Source of the DNA: Spirodela intermedia
Taxonomy: Eukaryota > Streptophyta > Magnoliopsida > Alismatales > Araceae
Direction: 5' to 3'
Assembly (NCBI GenBank): GCA_902729315.2
Contig: LR746272.1
Coordinates: forward strand, 8,210,827 to 8,274,826
DNA length: 64,000 nt
Shown here: piece by piece, positions 51,111-63,998 of the stretch
Position numbering within the stretch: position 1 is the stretch's first letter
Layout of the letters: the number at the start of each line of letters is the position of its first letter
Notes under the pieces: generated by a model
Told to the model about the DNA's origin: nothing
Seen by the model: the letters and a program-made list of their open reading frames with translations, nothing else
The model's database searches: none
Translations under genes and position numbers: made by a program

Positions 51111-54100
51111 ATGGATGCTATCGGGGGGGCGATCCTTCCTTCTACGTCGGCGGAGGTCTCGCCCGCCGTCCGCCGGTCGCCGGCGCCGCCAGTGCCGAGA
51201 GCGTCGCGTCTCTGGTGTAGATACTCTAGGGGAGTCGGAAATTTTGAGGTGTTGCGAATGAGCGCGCAGAGGTGCGGGTGCAGGGTCCGATCTCTCGATA
51301 GGGAAGTATCCGGCGGGAGCGCAGGTGAGGAGGGAGCGTTGGCGATCGGTATAAGCTCCGTCGGGGACGACAGACCGGCTTCTCCTATTGAGGTCTGCGG
51401 ATATATATGCTTATCTCGACTCCCGTCACGAACTTTCGTGTGCATTAATTTACGGCGATCTTCGGGGCAGAGGATTTGACGGTTTTGAGGTCGTTTCTTT
51501 GTCGATGTTGTTTATTGCCCCGCGTTGCACAGAGCGTGACAGTTTCTTCCTGGTTTTATACTTCTCCGTGTTACCGCGTTCGACATCGGTGCTTGCAAAG
51601 CTCTGAACTCGACAGCTAAGAACTGGTTTCATACGTTCCTACATCACAGGAAGCGCCTCGATATGCACGTATTCATTTTCTGATGGAAGATTGACGTGTT
51701 CTTCCTTTATTATCGGGTCAATGCAAATGGAAAAAACGTGGTCACGATGTTCTTGCCGACCAACAAAAGAACAATTTTCTCCACGTGATTCATTTATTTT
51801 CCTGTCTTATATCTGTTGACCAGATTTTTATCGTTAATCAAGCCAAAGCTCAGTTTACAGATGAACAAAGAAAGGTAGGAGCAAGAATTCTTGCCTAATG
51901 CGTGTTGTGCTGTAGAGCCCGGAATTATGTATTATTAGTAGAACGATGGCGCTTGCCCTTTCAATCCTGGGCGTTTTACTAGAGGAGAAGTGCCACATGT
52001 TTAAGGGTGACTAAAAGTGCTTAGAGTGACGACACACGTCAGACTATGAATTGATTTGTATGTGAAATATAAGTCAAAATCTGGAGAACGACTTAAAAAG
52101 TATTGTCCAGTTTGAACCTTTTGGTGTTTGAGTCCTTTTTTATGTTGACTTGTTCATCCCGAGACAACTTTATAGTTGCCTTTATTCCTTTGCAAATTGA
52201 GCCCAGCTGGCTTTCGCTCATGGGAAAGGTTGCATTTAGTGTAAATGAATTTTGAAGATGATTTCCAAGGTTTCAGCCTCGTTATGCATTTAGAATTTTT
52301 TTGATGCTCTCCCAGTGTGCGTTGACTTTTTTTCATATCTTGATGATCGGCTTTCATGATGTTTATGCGCGTTATAAGTTAGATGGGATTCATGAAGGAA
52401 AAAAATCTCAAATCTTCATAGATCTTGACAAGAATCATGGACAATCTGTTGACTCCAAATGTGCTTCCGTGTGCTTCTGTCATCCACTTTCGAGGGCCAT
52501 CATGGATTTTAGGCTTTGAAGAGAGGAACTACAGGAACTCTATGATATTGGATGATATGGGATCCTAACTTCCCAACAAAGAAAGTTCGTTCGAGCTGGC
52601 CTAAATCACGCACTCCTAAAGGCCTACCATATTATATGACAGTATGCTCTCGAGTTTCTGAGCTTTGATTTTATCCCACGACTGGGAGGGGAATGGGTCC
52701 TAAAGTGGTCTATAATGTCTCAAACCAGACCGGATATGTACTGTGTAGTTTGTTTGAGAGCTCATTGATGACATTAATTCCAGTTTGTTCCTGTTTCCTT
52801 TTTCAAACGTTTTGGTAAGTATTAGATTCAAGGGTCTCAATTTATAAGGTATTGTTGAAATCATTTTCTGTCTCGGTTCTTGATGTATACAAAATTCTTG
52901 ATACTAGTTGCAAAATTTATCTGTTAATATCAATTTTTTTGTTTCTCATTCTATCTAAATTTGAAGAACAACTCAAGTCAAAATGGTAGCCTTGCGAGAG
53001 ACCCTGATGAGAAACCGGAGCAAGAAACATCGAATTTTTCTGTTAGTGGAACAAGCGGAGGGTCCAGAGCAGGGCTTTTCCGAACACCAATCTCTGGTGG
53101 TGTACAAAGTGCGACATCTGCTCACAGGTTGCCACACCCAGCCTTGGCAGTTCGAAATCTAATGGAGCAGGTAGAATCCCTGGTCAATGGCATTTATATT
53201 TGTCATCGTCTCTTCTCTGCTCTTGAATATATATATTTTTTACTCCATATCTGATATTCCTAGGCCAGATTTGCTCACCTGTGCACCACAATGTCTCGGA
53301 TGCATCACCGGAGAGAGGGATATCCTTTTGGTTCGTTAGTTGATTTTGCTACAGACTCAATGGGCCGTAAGTTGTCTTCGATTTTAGTTTAGTTTTCTTA
53401 TCAGTGCAAGATGTATTTTTATTCGATCAGAGTGCTTTTCCTATGCAGATCCAATTTTTTCTCTTTCGCCATTGGCTATCCACACGCGGAACCTGCTGAC
53501 AGATCCTAGATGTACACTTGTTGTGCAGGTGGATTTGAGTATCTGTTTGCCTTAATTTCCTCTTACAATATGATACTATGCTTCTCAAGTAGAGACTTAA
53601 TCCCGCTCTGTGCTGAAATTGTTGAACTGTGTAGATTCCTGGATGGAGTGGGCTATCCAATGCACGTGTGACTATATTTGGCGATATCTTCCCTCTTTCG
53701 GATGATGAACAAGTTAGTATATCGCTGTATGAACTTTTATTAATGATGAAATAAATTATGAGATTTGCTTCTTCTCTAGGTTGAGGCTGCACAGCCCCAA
53801 GTGAATCTCTTAAATGTTTTGTTCATCTCTCATTCGAGGGATGGTTTCTTGGTGCTTTTATTAAAGATATATTGCTTGAAAACTTTGGGAATTGATTCGG
53901 GTGTGAATTCGGAAGAAACATGAAGTCTCTGTATCTCGAAATCATCAGTTTCCTTGATGTATGATGATCCCCAACGGGTCTGATAACGGTATTCATGAAC
54001 AAATGAGCTTTCTAATGGTTTTTAATCTGTTTTGACTCGTCTTAGATGGTAGCCTCGTGGGATATGTTCTTCAACGATGTTATGCTTTACGGCGCTCAAA

Positions 54101-55457
54101 GATTCTGGTGCTCATTTTCTTCTGATCTGTTCCATCAGGAATGGGGCCATAAACAGTACACCGCAAAACATCAGCAATGGGCGTCGCAGCAGTGGGGCAA
54201 CTTCTATTATTATCGGATGCAAAATATCAGGTTTTCACTTGATATTCTTTAGAAAGATCGTGATCTCTTTATGAAATATTTCTCGATTGCTGACTTTTTT
54301 CCCATCTCATTTTCGGTAAATATTTTAGTAGAAAAACGTTTGGTGCCCAGATAATCAAACCAAATCCTTGGACTGACAATTAATCATTTCAACTTAATTT
54401 ATTCATCTCTTATCATTTTGACTTCAAATTTTTAATTGAACTAATTACCTGAAAATTTCAAGCAAGTGAATACCCTGAAAAAATAAATGGAAGGAAATTT
54501 TCATTCTAATACTAAGGTCTGCTATTCCCAGTGACATTTACTTCATCGGAGGGTTTGGCACTGTAGCATGGGTTGATGTGAAGGATTACGAATCAATTCG
54601 ACCCGACAAGATCGCTGTTGACGGTGGGGAGCGAAATCTGAAGGTGGGCTTTCAGATTCTAGCTTTCACGTTCGTTATTTTCTCAGAGGGAGAACAGTAC
54701 TAATCTCCCGGGATGTCTCTTCCCCTATGACAACAGGAACTGAATGCCATCTTCTCCAAGCCCCTTAGAAAAGTTCTGTCCTTGGATGGGGAGATAGACG
54801 ATGCGGCTCTCATATCAATTGACAGCAAAGGCACGGATATCCGTGTCCGGCAGGGAGCGCAGGTATCTAAGACTCTTCATTTCATGCCCTTTAATCTAAA
54901 ATTGAAGCCTTTCTTAATTAATCTAGACAGGAAGAAACCCATCATGATCAAATGTTTGTGATCTCTCCGTCCTATGCGCGTCAAACAAGTTCCTTCAGGG
55001 TTGTAATTCGTGCGATGTTGTTGGTTTCCTTGGTAAATTGTGAGAGAAAGCCTCTGAGACCAGGATCACATCTCCTGTTCTTCAAAATTCTGAGCTGTAT
55101 GGGTGTAGAAAACCGATTTCAATGAAGCGGGTGCTGACGCAGTGGAAGATCTACTGAGGGTTTATTTATCTGATAATTTTGCATATAATCTTTACTTAAT
55201 GCGATATGGTTACAGTCATCTTCGTCGGATCATATCATTTGCATCCATATGTTCTCATGTTCATAGCTAATTAACCATTTTATAATCTTATGATCTTGGG
55301 ACCTCTCTGCGGGCGCCCGTCTGTTGTCATGCAGTTCAACGTTCAGAGGATATCTTTCGAGGAAGATCATGAAGTTGAGACGGTGGACGAGGCCAAAGCG
55401 GCGCTTCAGAAAATAATCAACCGCTGTTACAGGTCGAAGACGCACAAGAGGAGCTGA
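51111..55457 (+). CDS. FMN-binding split-barrel (PNPOx-like) protein with C-terminal DUF2470 domain, nine exons, 399 aa
   Basis: Related to plant pyridoxamine-phosphate-oxidase-like proteins that bind FMN or heme-type ligands; the exact reaction is not known to me. Exons 51111-51392, 52967-53170, 53264-53366, 53449-53528, 53635-53712, 54139-54230, 54532-54643, 54737-54862 and 55335-55457 join in phase (1,200 nt). Exon 1 encodes a Ser/Arg/Ala-rich, acid-poor start that looks like a plastid transit peptide (inference). The split-barrel core is readable as GYPFGSLVDFATDSMGHPIF, SPLAIHTRNLLTDPRCTLVVQ, PGWSGLSNARVTIFGDIFPL, WGNFYYYRMQN and DIYFIGGFGTVAWVDVKDYE. DUF2470 follows from about NAIFSKPLRK to the end, with DDAALISIDSKGTDIRVRQG. 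The start at 51111 (gcccATGG) is preferred; an upstream in-frame codon lies in the GC-rich leader. A broken partial copy sits at 33.2-34.2 kb. Confidence 0.88.
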
Positions 55458-55497
55458 GCGCTGTTCTGCCGGCTGACGGCCACCACCCTCCTCCACT

Positions 55498-55546
<49 letters not shown>

Positions 55547-56075
55547 AGATACGCGGGTTCCTTCTGGGTGTAATTTCTGCACTGGTTTTCATGGTTTGAA
55601 GTGAAACCTAGCTCGGGCTTTTATCTGGGTTCGGATCGAATCGAAGCCATGAATGCGACCATGGCACTCCTGATGAATGAGCTGGTTGGAGGTGTTTGCT
55701 GGGTGGCTCTATTATCTGTAGTTGGTACCGATGTCGTTGAACTATATATATTTTTTATGATTGAAAAAATATAGTCGATAATTCGGGATATTTATGTGGA
55801 CTTGGGAACTCCTTCGAATAATGGATCTTCTCTTCGAGGAAGATGCGACGAGATATCCTCTTCGAATAAATTAATCAACTTGGGTCTTGCTTTTCCTTTT
55901 TTTCCCCCCTGCAAAATCATCAACTTGGGTCTTTCAATATGCGGGGGATTGAGGTATGTACGGCGTTTTAATTGTGAAAGATCTTGAGAAGGATTGATGG
56001 TGCGAGAGAGAGACATAGAAAGAGAAAGAGAAAGAGGGGTTTGGAGATGTAATTGGTCCAGTGTGCGGGGGGAAA
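55458..56075. other. Intergenic between FMN-binding gene and flippase gene
   Basis: Contains the 3' UTR of the FMN-binding gene with a (GA)n tract at 55500-55543 and the promoter/leader of the flippase, including a purine-rich gagaga stretch at about 56005-56035. No gene was seen. Confidence 0.6.
55500..55543. repeat. (GA)22 microsatellite in 3' UTR of the FMN-binding gene
   Basis: Pure ga run starting 43 bp after the stop codon. Confidence 0.95.
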
Positions 56076-59000
56076 ATGGCGGGGAGGAGGCGGAGAGGAA
56101 TCCGGTTAAGGGAGCTGTACGCCTTCTCCGGCGGGCGATCGCCGGCGGTGGCAGGTGGGTACTCGAGGGAGGTGCACTGCAACGCGCCGGGGGAAGCGGG
56201 AGGCCACGGGTACGCTGGGAATAAGATTTCCACCACCAAGTACACTGTGGTGAATCTGGTGCCCAAATCTCTGTTCGAGCAATTCCGGAGGGTGGCCAAC
56301 GTGTTCTTCCTCGTGGTGTCGTGCGTCTCCTTTACCCCGCTGGCGCCGTACAGGGCCGTGAGCGTACTGCTGCCGTTGGTGGTCGTCGTGGGGGCGACCA
56401 TGGCCAAGGAGGCCGTCGAAGACTGGCGCCGCAAGCAGCAGGTCGAGATCTGGCTGAACTCTGCAGTATTCTGTGATCCGTTGTTCAAGTTTTTGTGCGA
56501 ATTTTTGACCAAACTCTGCCTCCAAAGTATTCGGATCTCGGTTTGCTCCGGAATCTACCTTCTGGTGTTTTCCTTGATTGAATTTATTCAAGCTGTCGTA
56601 TAATCCCTCCATAACCGCTCGATAGGTTCCTGGTTCTCTCAGCGAAAACCAAGTTTCCCATTAAAAAAAAAGAAGAAGATTTCAGCAAAATCAGCCCCAA
56701 TCTGGCTCTAATCTGATGTCATGAGCCTGACCAGACTGAAACCGGCTGATTTGATGTTGACTATCCGACCTCAGAGCAACCAGATCAGTTTAGGACTGCA
56801 GCAGCCCGAAATTGGGTGGACATCTACGCTGGTCTGTCATTGTTTCTGGAGGGATTACCCTTGGGAAGGCATCTGCTGAAGATGATGCATCTTATCTTTC
56901 TTCCATTTTTTAAAATCAATTAGCTATGATTCTTTTTTTTTAACGTTCTGTTCTGAGATTTTGTTTCCCCCCCGGAATTAACCGACCCTATCAGTCCAGA
57001 TCCATATTGGTCGGTGCCAATTCGAGCACCGTTTCTGTTCAGTCTTCCTCGACGCACACTGCCCATGATGAGTAGCATCATGGTTCTTTCCTTCTGATCG
57101 TCACGATTATCAGGAGAGAGATTATAAAATACCCATTGGAGTCTCACAGTGTGGAGCTCCAAGTGGGCAGGGTTGTATGGTGATATTGCTTATTTCTATC
57201 ATTTTCTGACCAATGTTCGTCATTTACCAGCATTATGTCTTCCCTCTTATGATACCATATTAGAGAAACTGATCTGTAGCTACACTGATATTTTTATCAG
57301 TGGATGTTTTCTGTTAGTGGGTTCAATGTGCCTTTTTGCCAGAGATCTCTCATTGTTGCCTCGGCTAAATAGCTGACAACGAAGAACTCAGGTCGCCTTA
57401 AAGTGTTCATAATGATGGTCAAACTCCGAATTTCTCGCAGGATGTTGAGGTCAACAACCGGAAAGTCAAAGTGTGTCGTGAGGATCAGGCTTTCCACCAA
57501 ACGGAGTGGAAGAATATCCAGGTAGGAGATATTGTCATGGTGGAGAGAGACGAGTTCTTCCCTGCTGATCTGCTCTTGCTTTCATCAAGTTACGAAGATG
57601 GGATCTGCTACGTTGAAACCATGAACCTTGATGGGGAGACAAACTTGAAACTTAAGCAGTCTTTGGAGGCGACGACACCGTTTTGTGAGGAGGACTCGTT
57701 CCAGAGATTTAAAGCACTAATCAAGTGTGAAGACCCAAATGAGAATCTCTATTCCTTCACTGGGACAATGCACCATGAGGGTTTACAGTATTCTCTTTCG
57801 CTTCAACAGCTTCTTTTACGAGATTCCAAGCTTCGGAACACTGATTATGTCTTTGGCATTGTAATTTTTACTGGACATGAGACGAAGGTCATGAAGAACG
57901 CCATGGAAGCTCCCTCCAAAAGGAGTAAGATCGAGAGGAAGATGGACAAAATCATCTATGTTCAAATCAGCGTCCTTATTCTCATTGTTTCCATTGGGTC
58001 TGCCTTTTTTGGGATTGAAACCAAGAAAGATATCAATGGTGAACCATTTCAGCGATGGTATCTCAGACCAGATGACACATCTGATTTCTTTGATCCTAAT
58101 AAAGCTTTTTTGGCATCTTTTTTCCATTTTATGACGGGGCTTATGCTTTACGGATGCTTCATTCCGATTTCGCTGTATATCTCTGTAGAAATCGTAAAGG
58201 TTTTGCAGAGTACATTTATTAATAAAGACCGGGAGATGTACTATGAGGAAGCTGACAAGCCCGCGCGTGCTAGAACGTCAAATCTGAATGAAGAACTTGG
58301 TCAGGTTGACACCGTATTGTCTGACAAAACTGGCACGTTGACCTGCAACTCAATGGAATTTGTGAAGTGTTCTATAGGTGGTATTGCATATGGTGATGTA
58401 GAAACAGAATCACTAGAGAAAAACCCCCATCATCAGGATCCTGATTATTGGGGATATTATAAAGACAGTCACTGTGACCAGAATAATTCTATCAAAGGTT
58501 TCAGTTTTAGTGATGCACGCTTGATGAATGGAGAGTGGTCGAAACAGCCCCATTCAGATATAATACAGAAGTTCTTCCAAGTCCTAGCGATATGCCATAC
58601 CGTTGTACCTGAAGTGAAAAACGAGAGCACAAAGATCCTATACGAAGCCGAGTCTCCAGATGAAGCTGCATTTGTCATAGCTGCTAGGGAGCTTGGCTAT
58701 GAGTTCTATGAAAGGACCCAGACAAGCATCTCCCTGCACGAGTTTGACCCTAGGATTGGACGAAAGGTTGATAGGTCCTCTTTTGTGCACCTCTCTCTAG
58801 CAAAGTTTTTTATTATTATTATTTTTTACTTACCAATGTCCCTTGCACAAAAATTGTTTATAATGCGTAATCTCATACCCAATGGTTGCAAATTTCAGGA
58901 CATACAAAATTCTCAACATCATAGAATTCACTCCTTCTCGCAAGAGAATGACAGTAATTCTGAGGAATGACGAAGGTCAACTGTTGCTTCTATCTAAGGG

Positions 59001-61716
59001 AGCAGACAGGTATGCTGTGTTTGTGATGCATTTCTAGCGTAAGAAGCTTCTGAAACGTTTGAAGTCATCATGTCATCGTGTACTTAAATGCTGTCTCAGT
59101 GTCATGTTTGATCGACTTTCTGAGGATGGGCGTGCTTCTGAGGCCAAGACCAGAGAGCACGTCAACCGATACTCTGAGGCTGGGCTGCGAACTTTGGTCG
59201 TCGCATACCGTGAGCTGAGTGAAGAAGAGTACAGAGAATGGAATGAGATGTTTGAAAAGGCCAAGAACTCAGTCAGCGACAATCGTGGTGATCTGGTGGA
59301 CGCCGCAGCTGATATTATCGAGCAGAATTTGATTCTCATAGGTGCCACAGCAGTTGAGGACAGGCTGCAAAAAGGGGTAACTATTCTTGCAACAGTGTTC
59401 ACTGCTTTCTTTGATCTTCTTTTTTTTCATGTTTTTATGGGTTTGCCTGACATAATCATGGAAAGCTCTGCATTCTCGTTGCATGCCACTTGTAATGTAG
59501 AGGAAAATGCGTGTGCAGTGTCTTCCTTAGAAGAGATTCATACATCATTTCTCACTTTTTTTTTTCATCTGGGCTGTAGATGCATGGTACTGTACTTGGG
59601 CTATGGTCCCGAAACATGGGCACTGTTCTTAATCATGCTTATTGTAGGTTCCTGAATGCATTGAGAAGCTTGTTCAAGCTGGAATCAAGATATGGGTGTT
59701 GACCGGCGACAAACTGGAAACTGCAGTAAATATTGGGTACCCACTTAGATTTCTTTTTCTGTTTGAACCGGCGGGTGGCAATTGTCTGATATGTGCAGAA
59801 AAATGCAGATTCTCTTGTAACTTGCTGAGGAAAGATATGAAGTTAATCATGATCACTTTGGACAAACCAGATATTGTCGCTTTGGAGAAACTCGGGGACA
59901 AGGAGATCATAGCTAAGGTATGTGAACTCTAGACCTCTCAAGGGAACGCATGCCTTATAAGGTCAACGCCTCATCTTTCTGATTTCTCTGAGAATCTGCT
60001 GTCTGTCAGGCGTGTTTTAAGGACATAGAAAAGCAAATCTTCAATGCAAGGGCTGAAGTTCGTATGGCAGGAAGCCGTGATGTCCTTGGTCTTGTGATTG
60101 AAGGCAAGTCTTTGACTTTTGCTCTCGCTGTCGACCTGGAGAAGTCGTTCTTAGAGCTAGCACTTGGCTGCACGTCAGTCATCTGCTGTCGAACCTCCCC
60201 AAAACAAAAAGCTCTGGTAATATTTATCATTAACTTAAAAGGTTCTCATGATCTTGGTGGTGCAGTTTCTGTCGCCGCAAGAATATTCTGATTGGGAGCC
60301 TGAAAGGTCTGTAGGTTGCTAGATTGGTGAAAAAGGGTACAGAGGGAACAATACTGGCTGTTGGTGATGGGGCAAACGATGTCGGGATGCTTCAAGAGGC
60401 TGATATTGGAGTTGGGATTAGCGGAGTCGAGGGGATGCAGGTACATACATATATGCGCCATTGCCAGGTCTAAAAGGTGTATTCATATGTTCAATTCTAC
60501 ATAAATTTACTTGATTATATTTACAGTGGGAGTTTGGTCATGTTATTGGGTTCATGAAACTTCTTTCTTAAAAAAAAAAAAAGAAAAAGAAAAAAGAAAA
60601 AAAGAAAAAAAGGAGGCAACCTGGAATGCTCTGTTTTTCCAGCGAGATGAAACGGTTGCTGTTTGAATGCAGGCCGTCATGTCCAGTGACTTCGCGATAG
60701 CTCAGTTTCGATACTTGGAGCGTCTACTGCTCGTCCATGGCCATTGGTGCTACAGAAGAATCGCCGCCATGGTGAGATTCCTCCGAGTTGGAGATCACTG
60801 AAGGATTCTGGCGTTGTTTCTCATGGATGGTTGACCCCCTGGGACCTTGCCCTCTTTGCAGATTTGCTACTTCTTCTACAAGAACATCATGTTCGGGTTC
60901 ACCCTCTTCTGGTACGAAGCTCACGCCTCCTTCTCGGGGCAGCCGGCCTACAACGACTGGTATATTTCCTTCTACAACCTCGCCTTCACCTCCCTCCCCG
61001 TGATCGCCCTCGGCGTCTTCGACCAAGACATCCCCGCGAGCATCTGCCTGAAGGTAACCCAGTTACTCAAAAGCGAAAAGAAAAAGAAAAAAAGATGACC
61101 CAACTCAGGATTTCTTTCCTCCATCTCTGTAACCCCATCTCCTTCGCAGTTTCCTTCCCTGCACCAGGACGGCGTGAAGAACATATTCTTCAGCTGGCGC
61201 CGCATCTTGGGCTGGATGGTCAACGGAGTCTGCGGCTCCCTGATCATCTTCTACCTCTCTACGAATATAATCCTCCCGCAGGCGTTTCGGAAGGACGGCT
61301 CCATTGCAGGGGCCGAGATCCTCGGCGCCACCATGTACACCGCCGTCGTTTGGACGGTGAATTGCCAGATGGCCCTCTTCCTCAACTACTTCACTTGGAT
61401 CCACCATCTCTTCATCTGGGGAAGCATCGTATCCTGGTACGTGTTCCTGGTGGTCTATGGATCTCTCCCCACCACCATCTCAGCGTCGGCGTATCAGGTC
61501 TTCGTTGAAGCCTGTGCGGCGAGCCCGCTCTACTGGTCGGTCACCTTCTTCACCATGGCCTCTGCCCTTGTGCCCTACTTCCTCTTCTCCGGCCTCCAGA
61601 CCACGTTCTTCCCCAGGTGCCATGACCTGGTTCAGAGAGCACACTTGGACGGCCTCTATGAACACCTGATCAGAAAGACGATAGTTCCTCCGCCATTATC
61701 ATCTTCATCATCATGA
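56076..61716 (+). CDS. P4-type ATPase, aminophospholipid flippase (ALA family, ALA9-12-like), eleven exons, 1158 aa
   Basis: Membrane pump that moves phospholipids from the outer to the cytosolic leaflet, usually with a CDC50/ALIS partner. Exons 56076-56441, 57441-58774, 58899-59009, 59100-59376, 59648-59736, 59809-59917, 60010-60216, 60315-60440, 60673-60771, 60862-61053 and 61150-61716 join in phase. Motifs in order: [24 protein letters not shown] in the actuator domain ([12 protein letters not shown]), [12 protein letters not shown] in helix 4, phosphorylation site [20 protein letters not shown] in the nucleotide domain, [16 protein letters not shown] and [19 protein letters not shown]. 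Several C-terminal membrane helices follow ([45 protein letters not shown]). Length matches the family. An upstream in-frame ATG (56061) would add five residues; 56076 (MAGRRRR) fits the family better. GYACS is replaced by GFSCN. No disruption was seen. Confidence 0.93.
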
Positions 61717-61950
61717 TCATTGATGTTATGCCCACGATCTTGGGTGCTCTGCACATTAATGTTTTGGCTATTTCTGTGAAACCAACAAGTCAACGCTCCG
61801 ATTGAAGTCGCCCTCCATGAACACTTGATCAGAGAAAAGGTATCACCTCCACCGTTGTCATTATGATCATTAATGTTATGCCCACAAATCTTGGGTGCTG
61901 TGCGCGCGTTGACTATCTCTGTGCAAGCAACAATTCGATGATTGAAGTTG
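61651..61950 (+). repeat. Tandem duplication (about 159-bp period) of the flippase C-terminal codons and 3' UTR
   Basis: Unit 1 (61651-61809) holds the last codons ([20 protein letters not shown], stop) and the first part of the 3' UTR. Unit 2 (61810-61950) repeats this order with changes: its matching frame reads LHEHLIREKVSPPPLSL and then a stop, followed by gttatgcccac and cttgggtgct, as in unit 1. Confidence 0.8.
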
Positions 61951-61965
61951 TTGCGAAGCCTCTCA

Positions 61966-63101
61966 CTGTTCTTGATGATGTGTCCTGGTGGATGAGATCG
62001 AAACTCTTCGGTTTGTAGTCTTGGTGGTTTTTCCTGCTCAGGGTGTCATCAGTTGTTGGTAGTGGACCATGACCGGAGCTTCTTCGATTGGATAGAGGAA
62101 AAGATGAGGTCAACGGAGTAGTTGAAACGCCCACAGCAAGTTGTTTCTCGTGGTTGGTCATTGACCTAGAGGCGTGGTTGGTTTTGTTTCTGGAACAGGG
62201 TCTGATAAGGATTGCTTGTCCAGATCGATGTTTTCCAATCTTGTCTTAATTTATCATCTCGGAAGCAGCAATATCCTCAAAATTATTGCTATTTCTTTCC
62301 GATCTCGGTCAACGGCTCAGTGAATTATTGCTTTTTTTTTCTTTGGGGTCGGATACTGTCACAGAAACCATACCCAAAGACAGCTTAGACAAGGAATAGA
62401 GGAGCAGGATCCGGGTTTGACTTTGGACCCCAGGTCAGAAGGCACAGGAGGTATTCTAGATGCAGTGGTTCTCCCAGAGACAGGGCAAAGCGGCCCAGGT
62501 CAACGCGGTAACGTTCTAGAAGCATGTTATGATCCAGGGGGAGCTCAACGAAGCTTCATCTATGTAGGGCTCCAAGTTACGAAATCAATATACAACTATA
62601 TACGCGTAAAAATCGATTCGAGGGAGAAGCTATTTGGAAGGTTCCTAAGATCCTTGCGCCATTTCTTCCACCGCAAGAGAAGGCGGGCCCGGCGGTAGGA
62701 AACCCAAGGATCCGACCTTCCTGCGACGGCGACATCATCTCGAGTGTCCGAAAGACCGGCGGAACACGTGTCATGGCCTCATCATCATTAACTTGGATCG
62801 TCCACGCGTTAGCATGGCGGCGGCCGTTGCGGGTATGACATCATCTGCACGTGGTGCCATTGCCTTCCTACCCAAGCGAAGCAGTGCGTCATGGCGCACG
62901 AACGGGGGAGACGGTGAGGGCACCTCTCGCCTTCCACACGTATCGCCGTTCTTCGGCGCTGACAGCTCTCACTTTTAAATAGACCCCACGATTGGAGGTC
63001 GTGCAGTTGGCTCCATTCTTTCTACAAACAAACCCTCGGTTGCGTCAGAGGATCGAAGAGAAGAGGAGGAAGAGGAAGAGGGGAGATCAGGTTTCGGAGG
63101 G
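61966..63101. other. Intergenic: flippase 3' flank and DUF1645 gene promoter
   Basis: No supported gene was seen. Two CACGTG G-boxes (62765-62770 and 62848-62853) and a TATA-like tttaaatag (about 62973-62981) lie upstream of the ATG at 63102. Confidence 0.55.
62765..62981 (+). promoter_or_regulatory. G-box pair and TATA-like element upstream of the DUF1645 gene
   Basis: CACGTG at 62765-62770 (acacgtgtc, ABRE-like) and 62848-62853 (gcacgtggt) are followed by tttaaatag at about 62973-62981, some 120 bp before the start codon. Two ACGTG cores are a common arrangement in abscisic-acid-responsive plant promoters; responsiveness here is inferred. Confidence 0.5.
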
Positions 63102-63233
63102 ATGGAGACGACGGTGACGCTGCCGCCTCGGGGAGCGGAGGGGGACGAGGAGGTGACGCTTGCGGCGCCGAGTTTCCGGAGGATTTCAATCGATTGGGAG
63201 GGGAACGACGGCGGCGACCGTGGCGATGGCGAT

Positions 63234-63265
<32 letters not shown>

Positions 63266-63998
63266 GGAGTTCGAGTTTGCAGTTCCGGCGTCGGTCTCCT
63301 TCGAGGGGATTCGGCCTGTTTCTGCCGAGGAGATCTTCTCCAACGGCCGGATCCGTTCCGTCTATTCCCTCCACGATCAAGCGCTGGTGTTTGAGGGCGG
63401 CGAGTTACAGAGATCGGAGAGCGTCGGAGCGGCGGAGAAGGCTGTCGTCGGATCCGCCTTGCAGAAGCTCGCGATAGAGGATAGGGCGGCTACTGATCCG
63501 CCGTCGACGTCGTACTCGACGGCGTCGTCGGATGCGGCCGATCTGGAGGGGATCTCTGCGAACAGTTACTGCCTGTGGACTCCATCGTCGGCGCCTTCTC
63601 CAGATATGCGGAGGAGGTCCCACTCCGCGGGTGAGTCGAAGAGGTGGCGCCTCCGCGATCTCGTCATCGGCCGCAGCCAGAGCGACGGGAAGAAGAAGTT
63701 CATCTTCTTGGAGTCGCATCACTCCTCTGTGGAGGTTGCCGAGAAGAGGAACAAGGAGCGACACGACGGCAAGTCCGAGCCGCCGTCGAAGTCGCCGGCG
63801 GCCGGAGAGGAGAAGAAGAAGAAGGGGGGAGTCAACCGCCCCGGCAAGGCATTGGAGATGGACATGGTGACCGCCCACCGGGTTTTCTACTCCAAGGGGG
63901 CGGCTGCGGCGGGGGATCGCCGGCGATCTTACCTCCCCTACCGCAGCAATCTGGTCGGCTTCTTCCCCAACTCCAATGGCGGCGCCCACCCCTTCTAA
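63102..63998 (+). CDS. DUF1645-type plant protein, single exon, 298 aa
   Basis: A GC-rich intronless ORF. Hallmarks of the plant DUF1645 group: an acidic, glycine-rich stretch early (residues about 32-52), then EFEFAVPAS and AEEIFSNGRIRSVYSLHD. The centre holds SKRWRLRDLVIGRSQSDGKKKFIF, and a basic Lys/Arg-rich region precedes a C-terminus with HRVFYSKG and YRSNLVGFFPNSNG. Members are linked to stress tolerance and grain or organ size in grasses, but the biochemical role is unknown; nuclear location would fit the basic patches (inference). The acidic run is coded by a 9-bp ggcgatgac-like repeat (about 63222-63262), a likely site of length variation. The ORF ends TAA at 63996-63998, two bases before the window end. 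Confidence 0.82.

Noticed and set aside
56106-56612. 168-codon minus-strand ORF
   Set aside because: Antisense to exon 1 of the flippase gene; open only because of high GC content.
62417-62698. 93-codon ORF with a basic C-terminus
   Set aside because: No domain, no GC or codon signal, and it sits in the promoter region of the DUF1645 gene. Treated as chance.
63405-63989. 194-codon minus-strand ORF rich in Arg/Leu
   Set aside because: Antisense to the DUF1645 gene in GC-rich DNA; no domain.
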